Assembly: GCA_003231645.1 (NCBI GenBank)
Contig: QIIW01000055.1
Coordinates: forward strand, 1 to 39,797
Direction: 5' to 3'
Length of the DNA stretch: 39,797 nt
Source of the DNA: Acidimicrobiia bacterium
GTDB taxonomy: Bacteria; Actinomycetota; Acidimicrobiia; Acidimicrobiales; Aldehydirespiratoraceae
How positions within the stretch are numbered: position 1 is the stretch's first letter; each line of letters opens with the position of its first letter. The translations under genes were made by a program, and so were the position numbers. Below, one piece after another: positions 14,506-23,651 of the stretch. A model generated the notes under the pieces. The model was not told the origin of the DNA. It did not search any database and saw only the letters and a program-made list of their open reading frames with translations.

Positions 14506-15675
14506 ATGACCGAAGCAGTCATCGTCGATGCGGTACGCACACCGACCGGCAAACGCAACGGGAAACTCAAGGACTGGCACCCCGCCGACCTGGCCGCCCA
14601 CGTACTCAAGGCTCTCGCCGAGAGAAACGACCTCGATCCGGCACTCGTCGACGACGTCATCACCGGTTGCGTGATGCAGGTCGGGCCACAGTCTCTCAAC
14701 ATCGGGCGCAACGCTGTTCTCGCCGCCGGTTGGCCCGAGTCGGTGCCGGCAACCACCGTCGACCGGCAGTGCGGATCGAGCCAGCAGGCGATCCACTTCG
14801 CCGCGCAGGGGGTGATGGCCGGCGCGTACGACGTGGTGATCGCCCTCGGAGTCGAGTCGATGACCCAGGTGCCGATGGGTGCCAGCGTGGTCGCCGACAT
14901 GGGCTTTCCGTTTCCGCCGACGATGATCGACCGCTACGCCGACACCGGCCTGCCCCCGCAGGGAATCGGCGCCGACATGATCGCCGACGAGTGGGGCATC
15001 ACCCGAGAGGATCTCGATGCCTTCAGTGCCGAAAGCCAGCGCCGGGCCGAGCAGGCCACCGTCGAAGGCCGCTTCGAGAACGAGGTCGTCCCGGTGCCGA
15101 TCGAGGTCGACGGCCGGACCGAGATCATGACCAAGGACGAGGGTATTCGCCCCGGCACGACGGCCGAGATTCTCGCCGGCCTCAAGCCCGCCTTTCAGGA
15201 AGACGGGCGGATCACCGCCGGCAACTCATCACAGATAGCCGACGGCGCGGCCGCCCTGCTCATCATGAGCGCCGAGAAGGCCGCCGAACTCGGGCTCAAG
15301 CCACGGGCTCGTTTCCACTCCTTTGCCGTGGTGGGAACCGACCCCGTCACGATGTTGAAGGGGCCGATCCCGGCCACCGCCAAGGTGCTCGACAAGGGCG
15401 GTCTCACCGTCGACGACATCGACCTGTTCGAGGTCAACGAGGCGTTCTCGTCCGTCGTACTCGCCTGGCAGAAGGAGACCGGCGCCGATCTCGCCAAGGT
15501 CAACGTCAACGGCGGAGCGGTGGCGCTCGGGCACCCCCTCGGCTGCTCCGGCGCGAAGCTGATGACCACACTCGTCAACGAACTCGAACGAACCGGAGGC
15601 CGCTGGGGCCTCCAGGCCATCTGCGAGGGTGGCGGCATGGCCAACGCGACCATCATCGAAAGGATCGAATCCTGA
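14506..15675 (+). CDS. thiolase family protein (acetyl-CoA acyltransferase)
   Basis: The 389-residue protein is a full-length thiolase. The nucleophilic Cys89 sits in TTVDRQCGSSQQAI, His343 in ALGHPLGCSG and Cys373 in ICEGGGMANA; NEAFSSV is also present. It either cleaves 3-ketoacyl-CoA or condenses acetyl-CoA. The ATG 14506 has a clear AGGAG upstream; earlier in-frame codons overlap the MarR gene and are not family-like. The stop overlaps the SDR start (TGATG). Together with the SDR and hydratase it supplies three of the four beta-oxidation steps. Confidence 0.93.
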   Translation: MTEAVIVDAVRTPTGKRNGKLKDWHPADLAAHVLKALAERNDLDPALVDDVITGCVMQVGPQSLNIGRNAVLAAGWPESVPATTVDRQCGSSQQAIHFAAQGVMAGAYDVVIALGVESMTQVPMGASVVADMGFPFPPTMIDRYADTGLPPQGIGADMIADEWGITREDLDAFSAESQRRAEQATVEGRFENEVVPVPIEVDGRTEIMTKDEGIRPGTTAEILAGLKPAFQEDGRITAGNSSQIADGAAALLIMSAEKAAELGLKPRARFHSFAVVGTDPVTMLKGPIPATAKVLDKGGLTVDDIDLFEVNEAFSSVVLAWQKETGADLAKVNVNGGAVALGHPLGCSGAKLMTTLVNELERTGGRWGLQAICEGGGMANATIIERIES

Positions 15676-16454
15676 TGCCACGCATGAACCTCCAAGGCAG
15701 CTCATCAATCGTCACCGGCGGTGCCTCGGGAATCGGTGAAGCGAGCGCCCGTCAGCTCGCCGCCGCCGGTTCGCGGGTCGTCATCGCCGACCTCAACGAG
15801 GAGAAGGGCCGAGCCATCGCCTCCGAGCTCGGCGGCCTGTTCGTGAAGTGCGACGTGTCGTCGCCCGACGATGCCGACGCCGCGGTCGCCGCCGCCGCCG
15901 AGATGGGTCCACTGCGTGCACTCGTCAACTCGGCCGGCATCGGCTACGCCGGACGCACCATCGACCGCAACAACGTGCCGCTCGACCTCGACAAGTTCAC
16001 GTTCGTCCTGAAGGTCAACCTGATCGGCACGTTCAACATGCTGAGCCGCTCTGCCGCCGTCATGGCCAGGACCGATCCCGTCGATGCCGATGGCAGCCGA
16101 GGGGCGATCGTCAACATGGCATCGGCGGCCGCATTCGACGGCCAGATCGGCCAATGCGCCTACTCGGCGTCGAAGGGCGGAGTGGTGGGTATGACCCTGC
16201 CGATCGCCCGCGACCTCAGCGCAGTGGGTGTGCGGGTCAATACCATCGCGCCCGGCCTCATCGACACGCCGATCTACGGTGTGGGCGAGGCTTCCGACGC
16301 CTTCAAGGCCCACCTCGGCCAGTCGGTGCTCTTCCCCAAGCGGCTCGGCACCGGCGAGGAGCTCGCTTTCGCTGTGATGGAATGCATCACCAACCCGTAT
16401 CTCAACGCCGAAACCATCCGCCTCGACGGTGGTATCCGGATGCCACCCAAGTAG
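15675..16454 (+). CDS. SDR-family dehydrogenase, probably 3-hydroxyacyl-CoA dehydrogenase
   Basis: The 259-residue short-chain dehydrogenase has a TGGASGIG dinucleotide-binding motif (14-21), CDVSS at 59-63, NSAG (85-88) and the catalytic Ser150, Tyr163 and Lys167 (YSASK). The sequence pattern (VLKVNLIGTFNM, IGQCAYSASKGGVVGMTLP, RLDGGIRM) resembles HSD10-like 3-hydroxyacyl-CoA dehydrogenases. Its position between thiolase and enoyl-CoA hydratase genes supports that role. The ATG shares its A with the thiolase stop, so translation is coupled. Confidence 0.9.
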   Translation: MPRMNLQGSSSIVTGGASGIGEASARQLAAAGSRVVIADLNEEKGRAIASELGGLFVKCDVSSPDDADAAVAAAAEMGPLRALVNSAGIGYAGRTIDRNNVPLDLDKFTFVLKVNLIGTFNMLSRSAAVMARTDPVDADGSRGAIVNMASAAAFDGQIGQCAYSASKGGVVGMTLPIARDLSAVGVRVNTIAPGLIDTPIYGVGEASDAFKAHLGQSVLFPKRLGTGEELAFAVMECITNPYLNAETIRLDGGIRMPPK

Positions 16455-16479
16455 ACGCACCTACCAGCAGGAGACCGAA

Positions 16480-17247
16480 ATGACCGACGAAACCATCGAA
16501 GCGGCGGTGCTAACCGAACGCCGGGGCCGAGTCCTGGTGATAACCCTCAACCGGCCCGACCAGCGCAACGCCATCAACGGCGCTCTCTCGTCGCGGTTGT
16601 GGGCGGCGGTGCAGGATCTCAACACCGATCCCGGGCTCACCGCAGGGGTGCTCACCGGCAACGGCCGTGGATTCTGCTCCGGAATGGACCTCAAGGCCTT
16701 CGCTCGCGGCGAGGACATCGGACCCATGTTCGAGTTTGTGCGGGCCGGGGCCGAGAAGCCCCTGATCGGGGCGGTAGAGGGGTTCGCTCTGGCCGGCGGA
16801 CTCGAGTTGGCGCTGTCGTGTGACCTTCTCGTGGCCGCCAAGGGCGCCAAGCTGGGGATACCCGAGGTGAAGGTGGGGCTGTTCGCGGCCGGAGGCGGAG
16901 TGATACGACTCCCCAGCCGGGTCGGCTACGGCAAGGCCATGGAAATGGCGATCACCGGCGATCCGATCTCGGCCGAGGACGGTGCCGGCTACGGTCTCGT
17001 CAGCCGGCTGGTCGAACCCGGCCAGGCCCTCGCCGCGGCGATCGATCTGGCCGAACGAATAGCACGAAACGCTCCGCTCGGGGTGGCTGCCTCCAAGCAG
17101 ATCATCCGTTCGAGCGTCGGCGCCACCGAGGAAGAAATGTGGGAGGTGCAGGGTACGTTTCAGGCATCGGTGTTCACGTCCGACGATGCCAGAGAGGGTC
17201 CGGCGGCCTTCGCCGAGAAACGCGAGCCGAACTGGTCGGGGTCCTGA
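16480..17247 (+). CDS. enoyl-CoA hydratase/isomerase family protein (crotonase fold)
   Basis: The 255-residue crotonase-fold protein carries the oxyanion-hole segments GRGFCSGMDL and EGFALAGGLELA. Both hydratase Glu residues are present, Glu109 (LEL) and Glu129 (IPEV), spaced by 20 as in authentic enoyl-CoA hydratases. It therefore probably hydrates trans-2-enoyl-CoA. A GCAGGAGA Shine-Dalgarno precedes the ATG at 16480, 25 bases after the SDR stop. It closes the MarR-controlled cluster. The stop is 43 bases from the convergent DUF1501 gene. Confidence 0.92.
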   Translation: MTDETIEAAVLTERRGRVLVITLNRPDQRNAINGALSSRLWAAVQDLNTDPGLTAGVLTGNGRGFCSGMDLKAFARGEDIGPMFEFVRAGAEKPLIGAVEGFALAGGLELALSCDLLVAAKGAKLGIPEVKVGLFAAGGGVIRLPSRVGYGKAMEMAITGDPISAEDGAGYGLVSRLVEPGQALAAAIDLAERIARNAPLGVAASKQIIRSSVGATEEEMWEVQGTFQASVFTSDDAREGPAAFAEKREPNWSGS

Positions 17248-17290
17248 ACACGGCCTCGACGGCCTGACCTGGTGCGCCCGCGGGTGCGGG

Positions 17291-18580
17291 TCAGGCCGCG
17301 AAGGCACCCATACGCTCGTACGTTCCACCGAGGATGTCGTCGGTCGGACCACCGAGCCAGTCGAGGGCCTCGGCGTAGATCGACCGCTCATCGACCAGCG
17401 TCGGCGCATCGCCCTCGACCAGGTTTTTCAAGTCGAGTTCACCGTGGACCTCCCAGCCGGCGACCGAGGGTCCGAGCAGGAACTGCACGCTGCCCTGTCC
17501 GTGGTCGGTGCCGCCCGAGCCATTTTCCCCGACCCGTCGACCGAACTCCGAAATTGTCATGAGCGTGACCCGATCGGCGTGACCGTCGGCTTCGACCTTC
17601 TCCATGAACCCGGCCATACCGATGGCGAGATCGTCGAGCAGGGCGCTCTGGCGCGCCAGTTGATTGCTGTGGGTGTCGAAGCCGCCGAGACCGATCGTGA
17701 TCACCTGTGTCCCGATACCGAGGTCGATGATACGGGCGGCCACCTCGAAGGCCCCGGCCGTATCGGATCCGCCGGCACCGGCATCCGTAACGTCGAAGGC
17801 TCCCGTGAGCAGATCGACAGCGTCGACCGTCGACGGGATGGCCCGCTGGGCCGCCGCCAGAGTCAGATCGGTGGCAAGCGGCGACGCGGTGGCCAGGAAC
17901 GCCGAGATCAGACCCTCGGTGTCGATTCCCTCGGGTGTCCGCAGCCGGAAGGCCTCGGCCGATTGGATCACGGTGGCGAGGCTCTTCTCGCCCACCAGCA
18001 TCGGACTCCCACCAACCAGGGAGATGGCCCGCAGTGGATCGGGATCACCCTCCTGGGTCGCGTCGAGCCACCGCCCGAGCCAGCCGGTTCGAGAGGTCGC
18101 GCCCGAAACTCCCGACAGCCAGGCATCGGTCGAACGGAAGTGCGAGCGGCTCTGGAACGGGATACCGACCCCCTCGACCGCCGTCATGGACCCCAGGTTC
18201 CACCAGCGACTCAGCGGAGCGAGCGACGGATGCAGCGAGAAGTCGGTCTTGGAGAGCACCACCAGATCCTCCTCGGGGATGCCGATGATGGGCCGGGCAT
18301 CGCGATAGGTGCCGCTCGACGGCACGAGGGTGTTGAGGCCGTCGTTGCCACCCGCCATCTGCACCACCACGAGCACCCGGTCGGCCTGGGGTACCGGGTC
18401 GGAAGGAGGCTCGGTGGTGGACGGCACGGTGGTGGTCGTGGCCGGTCGGGTCGTGGTGGGCGTAGGGCCCGATGACTGCTCCACGCTGTCGCGCAGCAGG
18501 GCCGCCCAGGCTCCGCCGCTCGCGGCTGCGACACCGGCGACACCACCGGCCGCTCCGAGAAACTTCCTTCTGCTCAGCAT
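17291..18580 (-). CDS. DUF1501-family protein with Tat signal
   Basis: The 429-residue protein begins with a twin-arginine signal (SRRKFLG, residues 3-9) followed by an Ala/Gly-rich hydrophobic stretch. A Thr/Pro-rich linker (about 37-60) and a DUF1501 domain follow, with VVVQMAGGNDGLNTLVP, SRSHFRSTDAWLSG, GLGGFDTHSNQ, ISEFGRRVGENGSGGTDHGQ and similar motifs. The fold is alkaline-phosphatase/sulfatase-like. DUF1501 proteins are usually paired with DUF1800 proteins, as here (64 bases apart, DUF1800 upstream). The substrate is unknown. Tat export implies folding with a cofactor or metal before secretion. Confidence 0.9.
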   Translation of the reverse strand: MLSRRKFLGAAGGVAGVAAASGGAWAALLRDSVEQSSGPTPTTTRPATTTTVPSTTEPPSDPVPQADRVLVVVQMAGGNDGLNTLVPSSGTYRDARPIIGIPEEDLVVLSKTDFSLHPSLAPLSRWWNLGSMTAVEGVGIPFQSRSHFRSTDAWLSGVSGATSRTGWLGRWLDATQEGDPDPLRAISLVGGSPMLVGEKSLATVIQSAEAFRLRTPEGIDTEGLISAFLATASPLATDLTLAAAQRAIPSTVDAVDLLTGAFDVTDAGAGGSDTAGAFEVAARIIDLGIGTQVITIGLGGFDTHSNQLARQSALLDDLAIGMAGFMEKVEADGHADRVTLMTISEFGRRVGENGSGGTDHGQGSVQFLLGPSVAGWEVHGELDLKNLVEGDAPTLVDERSIYAEALDWLGGPTDDILGGTYERMGAFAA

Positions 18581-18644
18581 GTCGACTCCTGGACGATCGG
18601 TTTCGGCGGGTTGGTGGTCGTTCGGTGGGCCGGGAGGGCGGGGT

Positions 18645-19949
18645 CTAGGCGATCAGCATGTCGGGGGACGCCAGGGCGAGGGCCAAGCGACCGACACCGG
18701 GACGGCGACCCGATTGGCGTGACACGTCGCGCAGGGCATCGATCGTCGATCGACCGAATCCCCCGGGACGCAGCAGCAGATCGGCCAGATCATCCCATCG
18801 ACCGTCGGCGGCCGCGGTCAGCACGGGAGCATCGTCGGGGGTCCGGGTGGCTATGACCCCGGCACTGCTGAACCGGGCCGCGGTCGACGATGACGACAGC
18901 CAGGCCGATGCCCCCGGATACCCACCCACGTTGGGAGGAAGACCGGGGACCTGACCCATGTTACGAAGCATCGCCACCACCATCCGGTCCTCGACCACGG
19001 CGCCGGTCGAACGCATGACCTGCACGATCCATGGAACCGGGGCCATCACGAGCGGGGTACCCTCGCCGGCCAGGCCGGCTTCGAGCACGGCCCGACCGAG
19101 GGGCGCGATTTCGAGCGAGGAGTCGGCGAACACCGATGCCATTTCATCGACGGTCGACGGCGACACCGATCCGAGGAAGTGCGATGCCATCTTCCCGGCG
19201 ATACGCGTCGATACCGCCGGATGATCGAGGACCGTGTCGACCACCGTGTCGACATCGCGCACTCCGTCGACACCCAGCAGGGTCTGGGGCGTGGGGTCGT
19301 GACGTTGCGACACGAACCGCACATCCCAGCCGGCCCGGCGGCGAACCACATAACCGGTCAGAGCCACCGCGGCGGCCCGCACATCGTCCTCGGTGTAGTT
19401 GCCGATACCGAGGGTGTAGAGCTCCTGGAGCTCACGGCCGTAGTTCTCGTTGGGGGAACTTCCCGTGGAGGACGCTCCGTCGAGGAAAACCAGCATCGCG
19501 GCATCGACGGTGACGGCACGGATCATCTCCCGGAAGTTTCCCAGGGCCCGAGCCCGGAGCAGCTCCAGGTGCCCGAGCATCGCCGGCAGGTGGTTGACGA
19601 CGGCCGCCGACACCGCGAAATGGCCGTGCCAGAACCATGCGAGCCCATTCTCGAACTGGCGAGACCCGGTGGAGAAGTGCGAGAGCCACATTGAGGTGGC
19701 CGCGAGGTTCTGCCTGGCCCGCTGATCGTTGGCGGGATCAGGGTCGGGTTCGAAGTCGGCCCATGGCGAAGCCGACGCCGACACCCCGGCCGAGTCGGGA
19801 TCGGTCAGTCGATCGAGCACCGCCGACGTGCCCAAGGTGCTCAGGTCGTCGAGTTCACCGGGGTCGAGGCCCCATCCGGCCCGGCGGGCCAGCCATGCAA
19901 TCTCTGATCTGGTGTCCACCAGGAGATCATCGACGCCCGGTGTGAGCAA
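18645..19949 (-). CDS. DUF1800-family protein
   Basis: The 434-residue protein has family hallmarks: an IAWLARRAGWG N-terminus, MWLSHFSTG, LAWFWHGHFAVS, MLVFLDGASSTGSSPNENYGRE, LYTLGIGNYTEDDV and a C-terminal LALASPDMLIA. No signal peptide is visible; the family normally works with DUF1501 partners and may travel with them. The start is uncertain: TTG 19949 gives the length stated, while GTG 19919 (VDTRSEIAW) also fits the family N-terminus. Neither has a strong Shine-Dalgarno. It is upstream of the DUF1501 gene in the same minus-strand unit. Confidence 0.85.
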   Translation of the reverse strand: MLTPGVDDLLVDTRSEIAWLARRAGWGLDPGELDDLSTLGTSAVLDRLTDPDSAGVSASASPWADFEPDPDPANDQRARQNLAATSMWLSHFSTGSRQFENGLAWFWHGHFAVSAAVVNHLPAMLGHLELLRARALGNFREMIRAVTVDAAMLVFLDGASSTGSSPNENYGRELQELYTLGIGNYTEDDVRAAAVALTGYVVRRRAGWDVRFVSQRHDPTPQTLLGVDGVRDVDTVVDTVLDHPAVSTRIAGKMASHFLGSVSPSTVDEMASVFADSSLEIAPLGRAVLEAGLAGEGTPLVMAPVPWIVQVMRSTGAVVEDRMVVAMLRNMGQVPGLPPNVGGYPGASAWLSSSSTAARFSSAGVIATRTPDDAPVLTAAADGRWDDLADLLLRPGGFGRSTIDALRDVSRQSGRRPGVGRLALALASPDMLIA

Positions 19950-19991
19950 AGTGTGATGCGATTGCCAACGAACCTCATCGGCGTGGGGGAA

Positions 19992-21158
19992 TCAGAGCCG
20001 GTCGAGCGCGTCGGACAGGTCTCCGATGATGTCACCGTTCGACTCGATGCCGACACTGAGCCTGATGAGATCGTCGGGGACCTCGAGGGGCGAGCCGGCC
20101 GCCGATGCGTGGGTCATGGCACCGGGATGTTCGATGAGCGATTCGACCGCTCCCAGCGATTCGGCGAGGGTGAACACCTTCGTGGACGAGGCCAGACGCA
20201 TCGCGGCTTCGCGGCCGCCGGCGAGTCGGAACGACACCATGCCGCCGAAGCCCGACATCTGCCGTTCGGCGACATCATGCCCGCGATGATCCTCAAGGCC
20301 CGGATACAGAACCCCGGAGACCTTGCTATGGCCGGTCAGCAAGTCGGCCACCGCCGCCGCGTTGCGGCAGTGACGGTCCATTCTCACCGGCAGTGTCTTC
20401 AGCCCCCGCAGCGTGAGGAAGTTGTCGAAGGGACTTCCGACCGCTCCGACCGCATTCTGGAGGTAGGCCAATCGGGCGGCGAGTTCGTCGTCGTCGAGGG
20501 CCAGGAAGCCGCCGACCACGTCGGAATGTCCGCCGCAGTACTTGGTGGTGGAGTGCACGACCACATCGGCACCGAGCGACAGTGGCTGCTGCAGGTAGGG
20601 AGTGGCGAACGTGTTGTCGACTACGAGTCGGACACCGGACGCGTGAGCGGTCTCGGCCACCGCCGCGATGTCGATGATGGTGAGCAACGGGTTCGTGGGA
20701 GTCTCGGCCCAGATTAATCTGGTGGCCGGGGTGACGGCCGCGGCAAGTGCATCGGGATCGGTGAGATCGACGGCCGTCCACTTGACCCCCATCGGTGCGA
20801 CGACCGCGGAGATCAGTCGGAATGTGCCGCCGTAGGCATCGTTACCAAGGATGATGTGGTCTCCCGGCGTCAGCGTGCGCAGCAGCGTGTCCTCGGCCGC
20901 CATACCGGATGCGAACGCCAAACCGTGGGCTCCACCTTCGAGCGATGCCAAGCAGACCTCGAGCGACGTGCGGGTCGGATTGCCGGTGCGCGAGTATTCG
21001 TAGCCGCGGTGGACCCCGACCTCCTCCTGGGCGAACGTGGTGGCCGGCGAAATCGGAACCACCACCGCACCACTCACCGGATCGTGAGGCTGGCCGGCGT
21101 GGATGGCACGGGTCTCGAACCCCCACGAATCGGTGTCGGCGAACACGTCGTCAGCCAT
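19992..21158 (-). CDS. metB: cystathionine gamma-synthase/gamma-lyase
   Basis: The 388-residue PLP enzyme of the Cys/Met metabolism family carries Lys206 in HSTTKYCGGHSD as Schiff-base lysine, SRTGNPTRTSLE at 56-67, and the C-terminal SLGAVESLIEHPGAMTHAS. It lies immediately downstream of the cystathionine beta-synthase gene with an 8-base overlap, the usual actinobacterial transsulfuration arrangement. Sequence alone does not separate gamma-synthase from gamma-lyase; in this context reverse transsulfuration (cystathionine to cysteine) is plausible. Confidence 0.88.
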   Translation of the reverse strand: MADDVFADTDSWGFETRAIHAGQPHDPVSGAVVVPISPATTFAQEEVGVHRGYEYSRTGNPTRTSLEVCLASLEGGAHGLAFASGMAAEDTLLRTLTPGDHIILGNDAYGGTFRLISAVVAPMGVKWTAVDLTDPDALAAAVTPATRLIWAETPTNPLLTIIDIAAVAETAHASGVRLVVDNTFATPYLQQPLSLGADVVVHSTTKYCGGHSDVVGGFLALDDDELAARLAYLQNAVGAVGSPFDNFLTLRGLKTLPVRMDRHCRNAAAVADLLTGHSKVSGVLYPGLEDHRGHDVAERQMSGFGGMVSFRLAGGREAAMRLASSTKVFTLAESLGAVESLIEHPGAMTHASAAGSPLEVPDDLIRLSVGIESNGDIIGDLSDALDRL

Positions 21159-22524
21159 TGTCGGTACCTTTCGAAAGGAACGACAGCACGTCGCTGCTGG
21201 AGATCACCGAACGAGGGCGTCCCCCGTCGAGAACCAGCAGGGCCGAATTCGAGTCGAGCAACTCGACCGCCATGGCCACCGGCTGCCCGGCTCCGATGGT
21301 GGGAAGCGGTGGGCTCATGATCTTCACGACCGGCGTATCGAGAACCGATTCGTCACCGAAGGCCACGTCCATCAAGCGGAGTTCGCTGACCGAACCCATA
21401 ACCTCCGCCGCGGCCAGGGGCATCTCACCCTTGGCCACCGGGAGCTGCGACACGCCGTGTCGGTGCATGAGTGCGACCGCTTCACGGGCGGGATCCTCGG
21501 GCTGGACGTAGATCAGATCGGGTACCTCGCCTCGACGGCTGCCGACCACATCGGCCACCACCGGACCGTCACTGCGCAGAAAACCGAAGCCTGCCATCCA
21601 GTCGTCGTTGAACACCTTCGACAGGTAGAGGCGGCCCGAGTCGGGCAACAGCACCACGACGAGATCGTCGGGACGGCAGGCGGCCGCGACCTCAAGGGCG
21701 GCCTGGACCGCCGTGCCGCACGAACCGCCTATCAGCAGCCCCTCTTCCCGTGAAACGCGGCGGGCCATCAGGAACGAATCACGATCGGACACGGCGATGG
21801 TGCGGTCGATCACGTCACGGTGGTACGTGGATGGGAAAAAGTCCTCGCCGACACCCTCGACCAGATACGGCCGCCCACTTCCGCCGGAGAAAACGGACCC
21901 TTCGGGGTCGGCGGCAATGATCTGAACAGCCGGGTTCTGTTCCTTGAGATATCTCCCGACGCCGCTGATCGTGCCACCGGTACCGGCTCCGGCCACGAAA
22001 TGGGTGATCCGCCCGTCGGTCTGACTCCAGATCTCGGGTCCGGTGGTGTCGTAATGAGACTGTGGGTTGACCGGGTTGTGGTACTGGCTCGGCTGGTAAG
22101 CCCCGGGGATCTCCTTCACCAAGCGGGCGGCCGTGGAGTAGTAGGAGTCGGGGTCTTCCGGTGGCACCGCGACCGAACACACGATGACCTCGGCGCCGTA
22201 GGCACGCAGCAGATCGACCTTCTCCGGGGCAACCTTGTCGGTCATCACGAAGACACACTTGTAGCCCCGCTGGGCGGCCACGATCGCGAGGCCTACACCG
22301 GTGTTGCCCGATGTCGGTTCGACAATGGTTCCGCCCGGCTCCAGCAGGCCGTCACGCTCGGCGACGTCGATCATGGCAATGGCCGGCCGGTCCTTGATGC
22401 TGCCGCCCGGATTGACCATCTCGACCTTGGCCACCACCGGGCACGGCAGCCCCTCGGCGACCTTGCACAGCTTGACCATCGGCGTATTGCCGACGAGGTC
22501 GAGCACGGATTCGGCTATCTGCAT
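21151..22524 (-). CDS. cbs: cystathionine beta-synthase
   Basis: The 457-residue protein has a PLP beta-family catalytic domain (about 1-310) with Lys44 in GGSIKDRPA, the TSGNTGVGLA phosphate loop region and GTGGTISGVGRYL. Two CBS domains follow at the C-terminus (about 330-457), as in regulated cystathionine beta-synthases. It condenses serine with homocysteine. I chose ATG 22524 over the GTG one codon earlier because AGGAG sits at better spacing. No heme-binding N-terminal extension is present. It is transcribed together with metB. Confidence 0.9.
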   Translation of the reverse strand: MQIAESVLDLVGNTPMVKLCKVAEGLPCPVVAKVEMVNPGGSIKDRPAIAMIDVAERDGLLEPGGTIVEPTSGNTGVGLAIVAAQRGYKCVFVMTDKVAPEKVDLLRAYGAEVIVCSVAVPPEDPDSYYSTAARLVKEIPGAYQPSQYHNPVNPQSHYDTTGPEIWSQTDGRITHFVAGAGTGGTISGVGRYLKEQNPAVQIIAADPEGSVFSGGSGRPYLVEGVGEDFFPSTYHRDVIDRTIAVSDRDSFLMARRVSREEGLLIGGSCGTAVQAALEVAAACRPDDLVVVLLPDSGRLYLSKVFNDDWMAGFGFLRSDGPVVADVVGSRRGEVPDLIYVQPEDPAREAVALMHRHGVSQLPVAKGEMPLAAAEVMGSVSELRLMDVAFGDESVLDTPVVKIMSPPLPTIGAGQPVAMAVELLDSNSALLVLDGGRPRSVISSSDVLSFLSKGTDNG

Positions 22525-22662
22525 CACGACTCCTGAACGGGGGCTCCATCATGCCCGATCCACACATGGATCGTGGCAGGTCCCGCCGTCGGTGGTTCGA
22601 CTCCCGCGCGGCACCGTCGTAGCTTCGGGCGAACGCATGGTGACCGACGCCAGGAGACCCCC

Positions 22663-22776
22663 ATGACCCAGCGCCCTCCCCTCCTCGCCGACGTGATCCG
22701 GGCCCGAACTGATCACCGTGTTGCACAAGCCGGGCGCGTTCGACTGACATGGACCCCAACATGCACAATCTCCTGA
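22663..22776 (+). CDS. possible 37-residue small ORF overlapping the LLM oxidoreductase start
   Basis: An ATG at 22663 follows a strong CCAGGAGACCCCC Shine-Dalgarno (AGGAG, 6-base spacing) and opens a 37-codon frame that ends at 22776, overlapping the start of the LLM gene in another frame. The LLM gene has no Shine-Dalgarno of its own, so this small ORF may drive it by translational coupling. The peptide starts MTQRPPLL and has no family I recognise; it could be accidental. Confidence 0.35.
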   Translation: MTQRPPLLADVIRARTDHRVAQAGRVRLTWTPTCTIS

Positions 22777-23651
22777 GCACCACCGGCGTCTGGTTCTTCA
22801 CCGATGCCCTGTCCACCCCCGAATCAGCCGATCTGGCTGCCGGTGTCGAGGCCCTCGGATACTCGGCGTTGTGGATCCCGGACACGCTCGGACGCGATCC
22901 GTTCGTCAACGCGTCGACCCTTCTGCGAGCCACGTCCGATCTGGTGGTCGCCACCGGAATCGCCAACATCCACATGCGCCACCCGGGGATGATGAAGCAG
23001 GGGGCCATCAGCTTGGCTGAGCTGTCGGGGGGACGCTTCCTGCTCGGGCTCGGTGTGTCCCATGCCCGGTTGGTCGAGGGGCTGCGTCACCTCCCCTACG
23101 ACAAGCCGCTCACCACAATGCGCACCTACCTGGAGGCCATGGAGTCGTCGCTCTACATCGGGCGGGAACCGGCTGAACCACCGCTCACGGTTCTCGCCGC
23201 GCTCGGACCGAAGATGCTCGCCCTCGCCGCCGAGAAGACGGCCGGCGCCCATCCCTACTGGACCACACCCGACCACACGGCCATGGCCCGCGAGGTCATG
23301 GGCCCCGATCCGCTGCTGTGTGTCGAACAGAAGTGTGTACTCACCACGGACCGCGAAACCGCCCACGACGTGACTCGCGGACAACTTGCGATCTACGCCG
23401 ATCTCCCCAACTACCGCAACAACTGGAAGCGACTGGGCTTCACCGACGAAGAAATCACCGATCGTGCCCCACGCTTCCTCGACGCGGTGATGGCGTGGGG
23501 TGACGAGGCGACGATCGCGGCTCGCATACAGGCCCACTACGACGCCGGCGCCACCCACGTGTGCATCCAACCGATCGACCCGAACGGTCGAGGTTTACAA
23601 CCCGACTGGCGTCTGCTCGAGGCGCTGTCGCCCACCGGAGCCACGTTGTGA
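22749..23651 (+). CDS. LLM-class (luciferase-like) flavin- or F420-dependent oxidoreductase
   Basis: The 300-residue protein has the bacterial-luciferase TIM-barrel pattern: ALGYSALWIPD near the N-terminus, VVATGIANIHMRHPGMMKQGAISLAE, GRFLLGLGVSHARLVEG and a C-terminal IQAHYDAGATHVCIQPI. It resembles the F420-dependent branch common in actinobacteria, but the cofactor cannot be settled by eye. Starts at 22749 and 22761 (both ATG) are possible; neither has a clear Shine-Dalgarno. The stop overlaps the kinase-like gene start (GTGA). The substrate is unknown. Confidence 0.85.
   Translation: MDPNMHNLLSTTGVWFFTDALSTPESADLAAGVEALGYSALWIPDTLGRDPFVNASTLLRATSDLVVATGIANIHMRHPGMMKQGAISLAELSGGRFLLGLGVSHARLVEGLRHLPYDKPLTTMRTYLEAMESSLYIGREPAEPPLTVLAALGPKMLALAAEKTAGAHPYWTTPDHTAMAREVMGPDPLLCVEQKCVLTTDRETAHDVTRGQLAIYADLPNYRNNWKRLGFTDEEITDRAPRFLDAVMAWGDEATIAARIQAHYDAGATHVCIQPIDPNGRGLQPDWRLLEALSPTGATL

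Noticed and set aside
22585..22620. GGTTCGACTCCC resembling a tRNA T-arm
   Set aside because: The flanking bases do not pair into a T-stem, and no anticodon arm, D-arm or acceptor stem could be placed.
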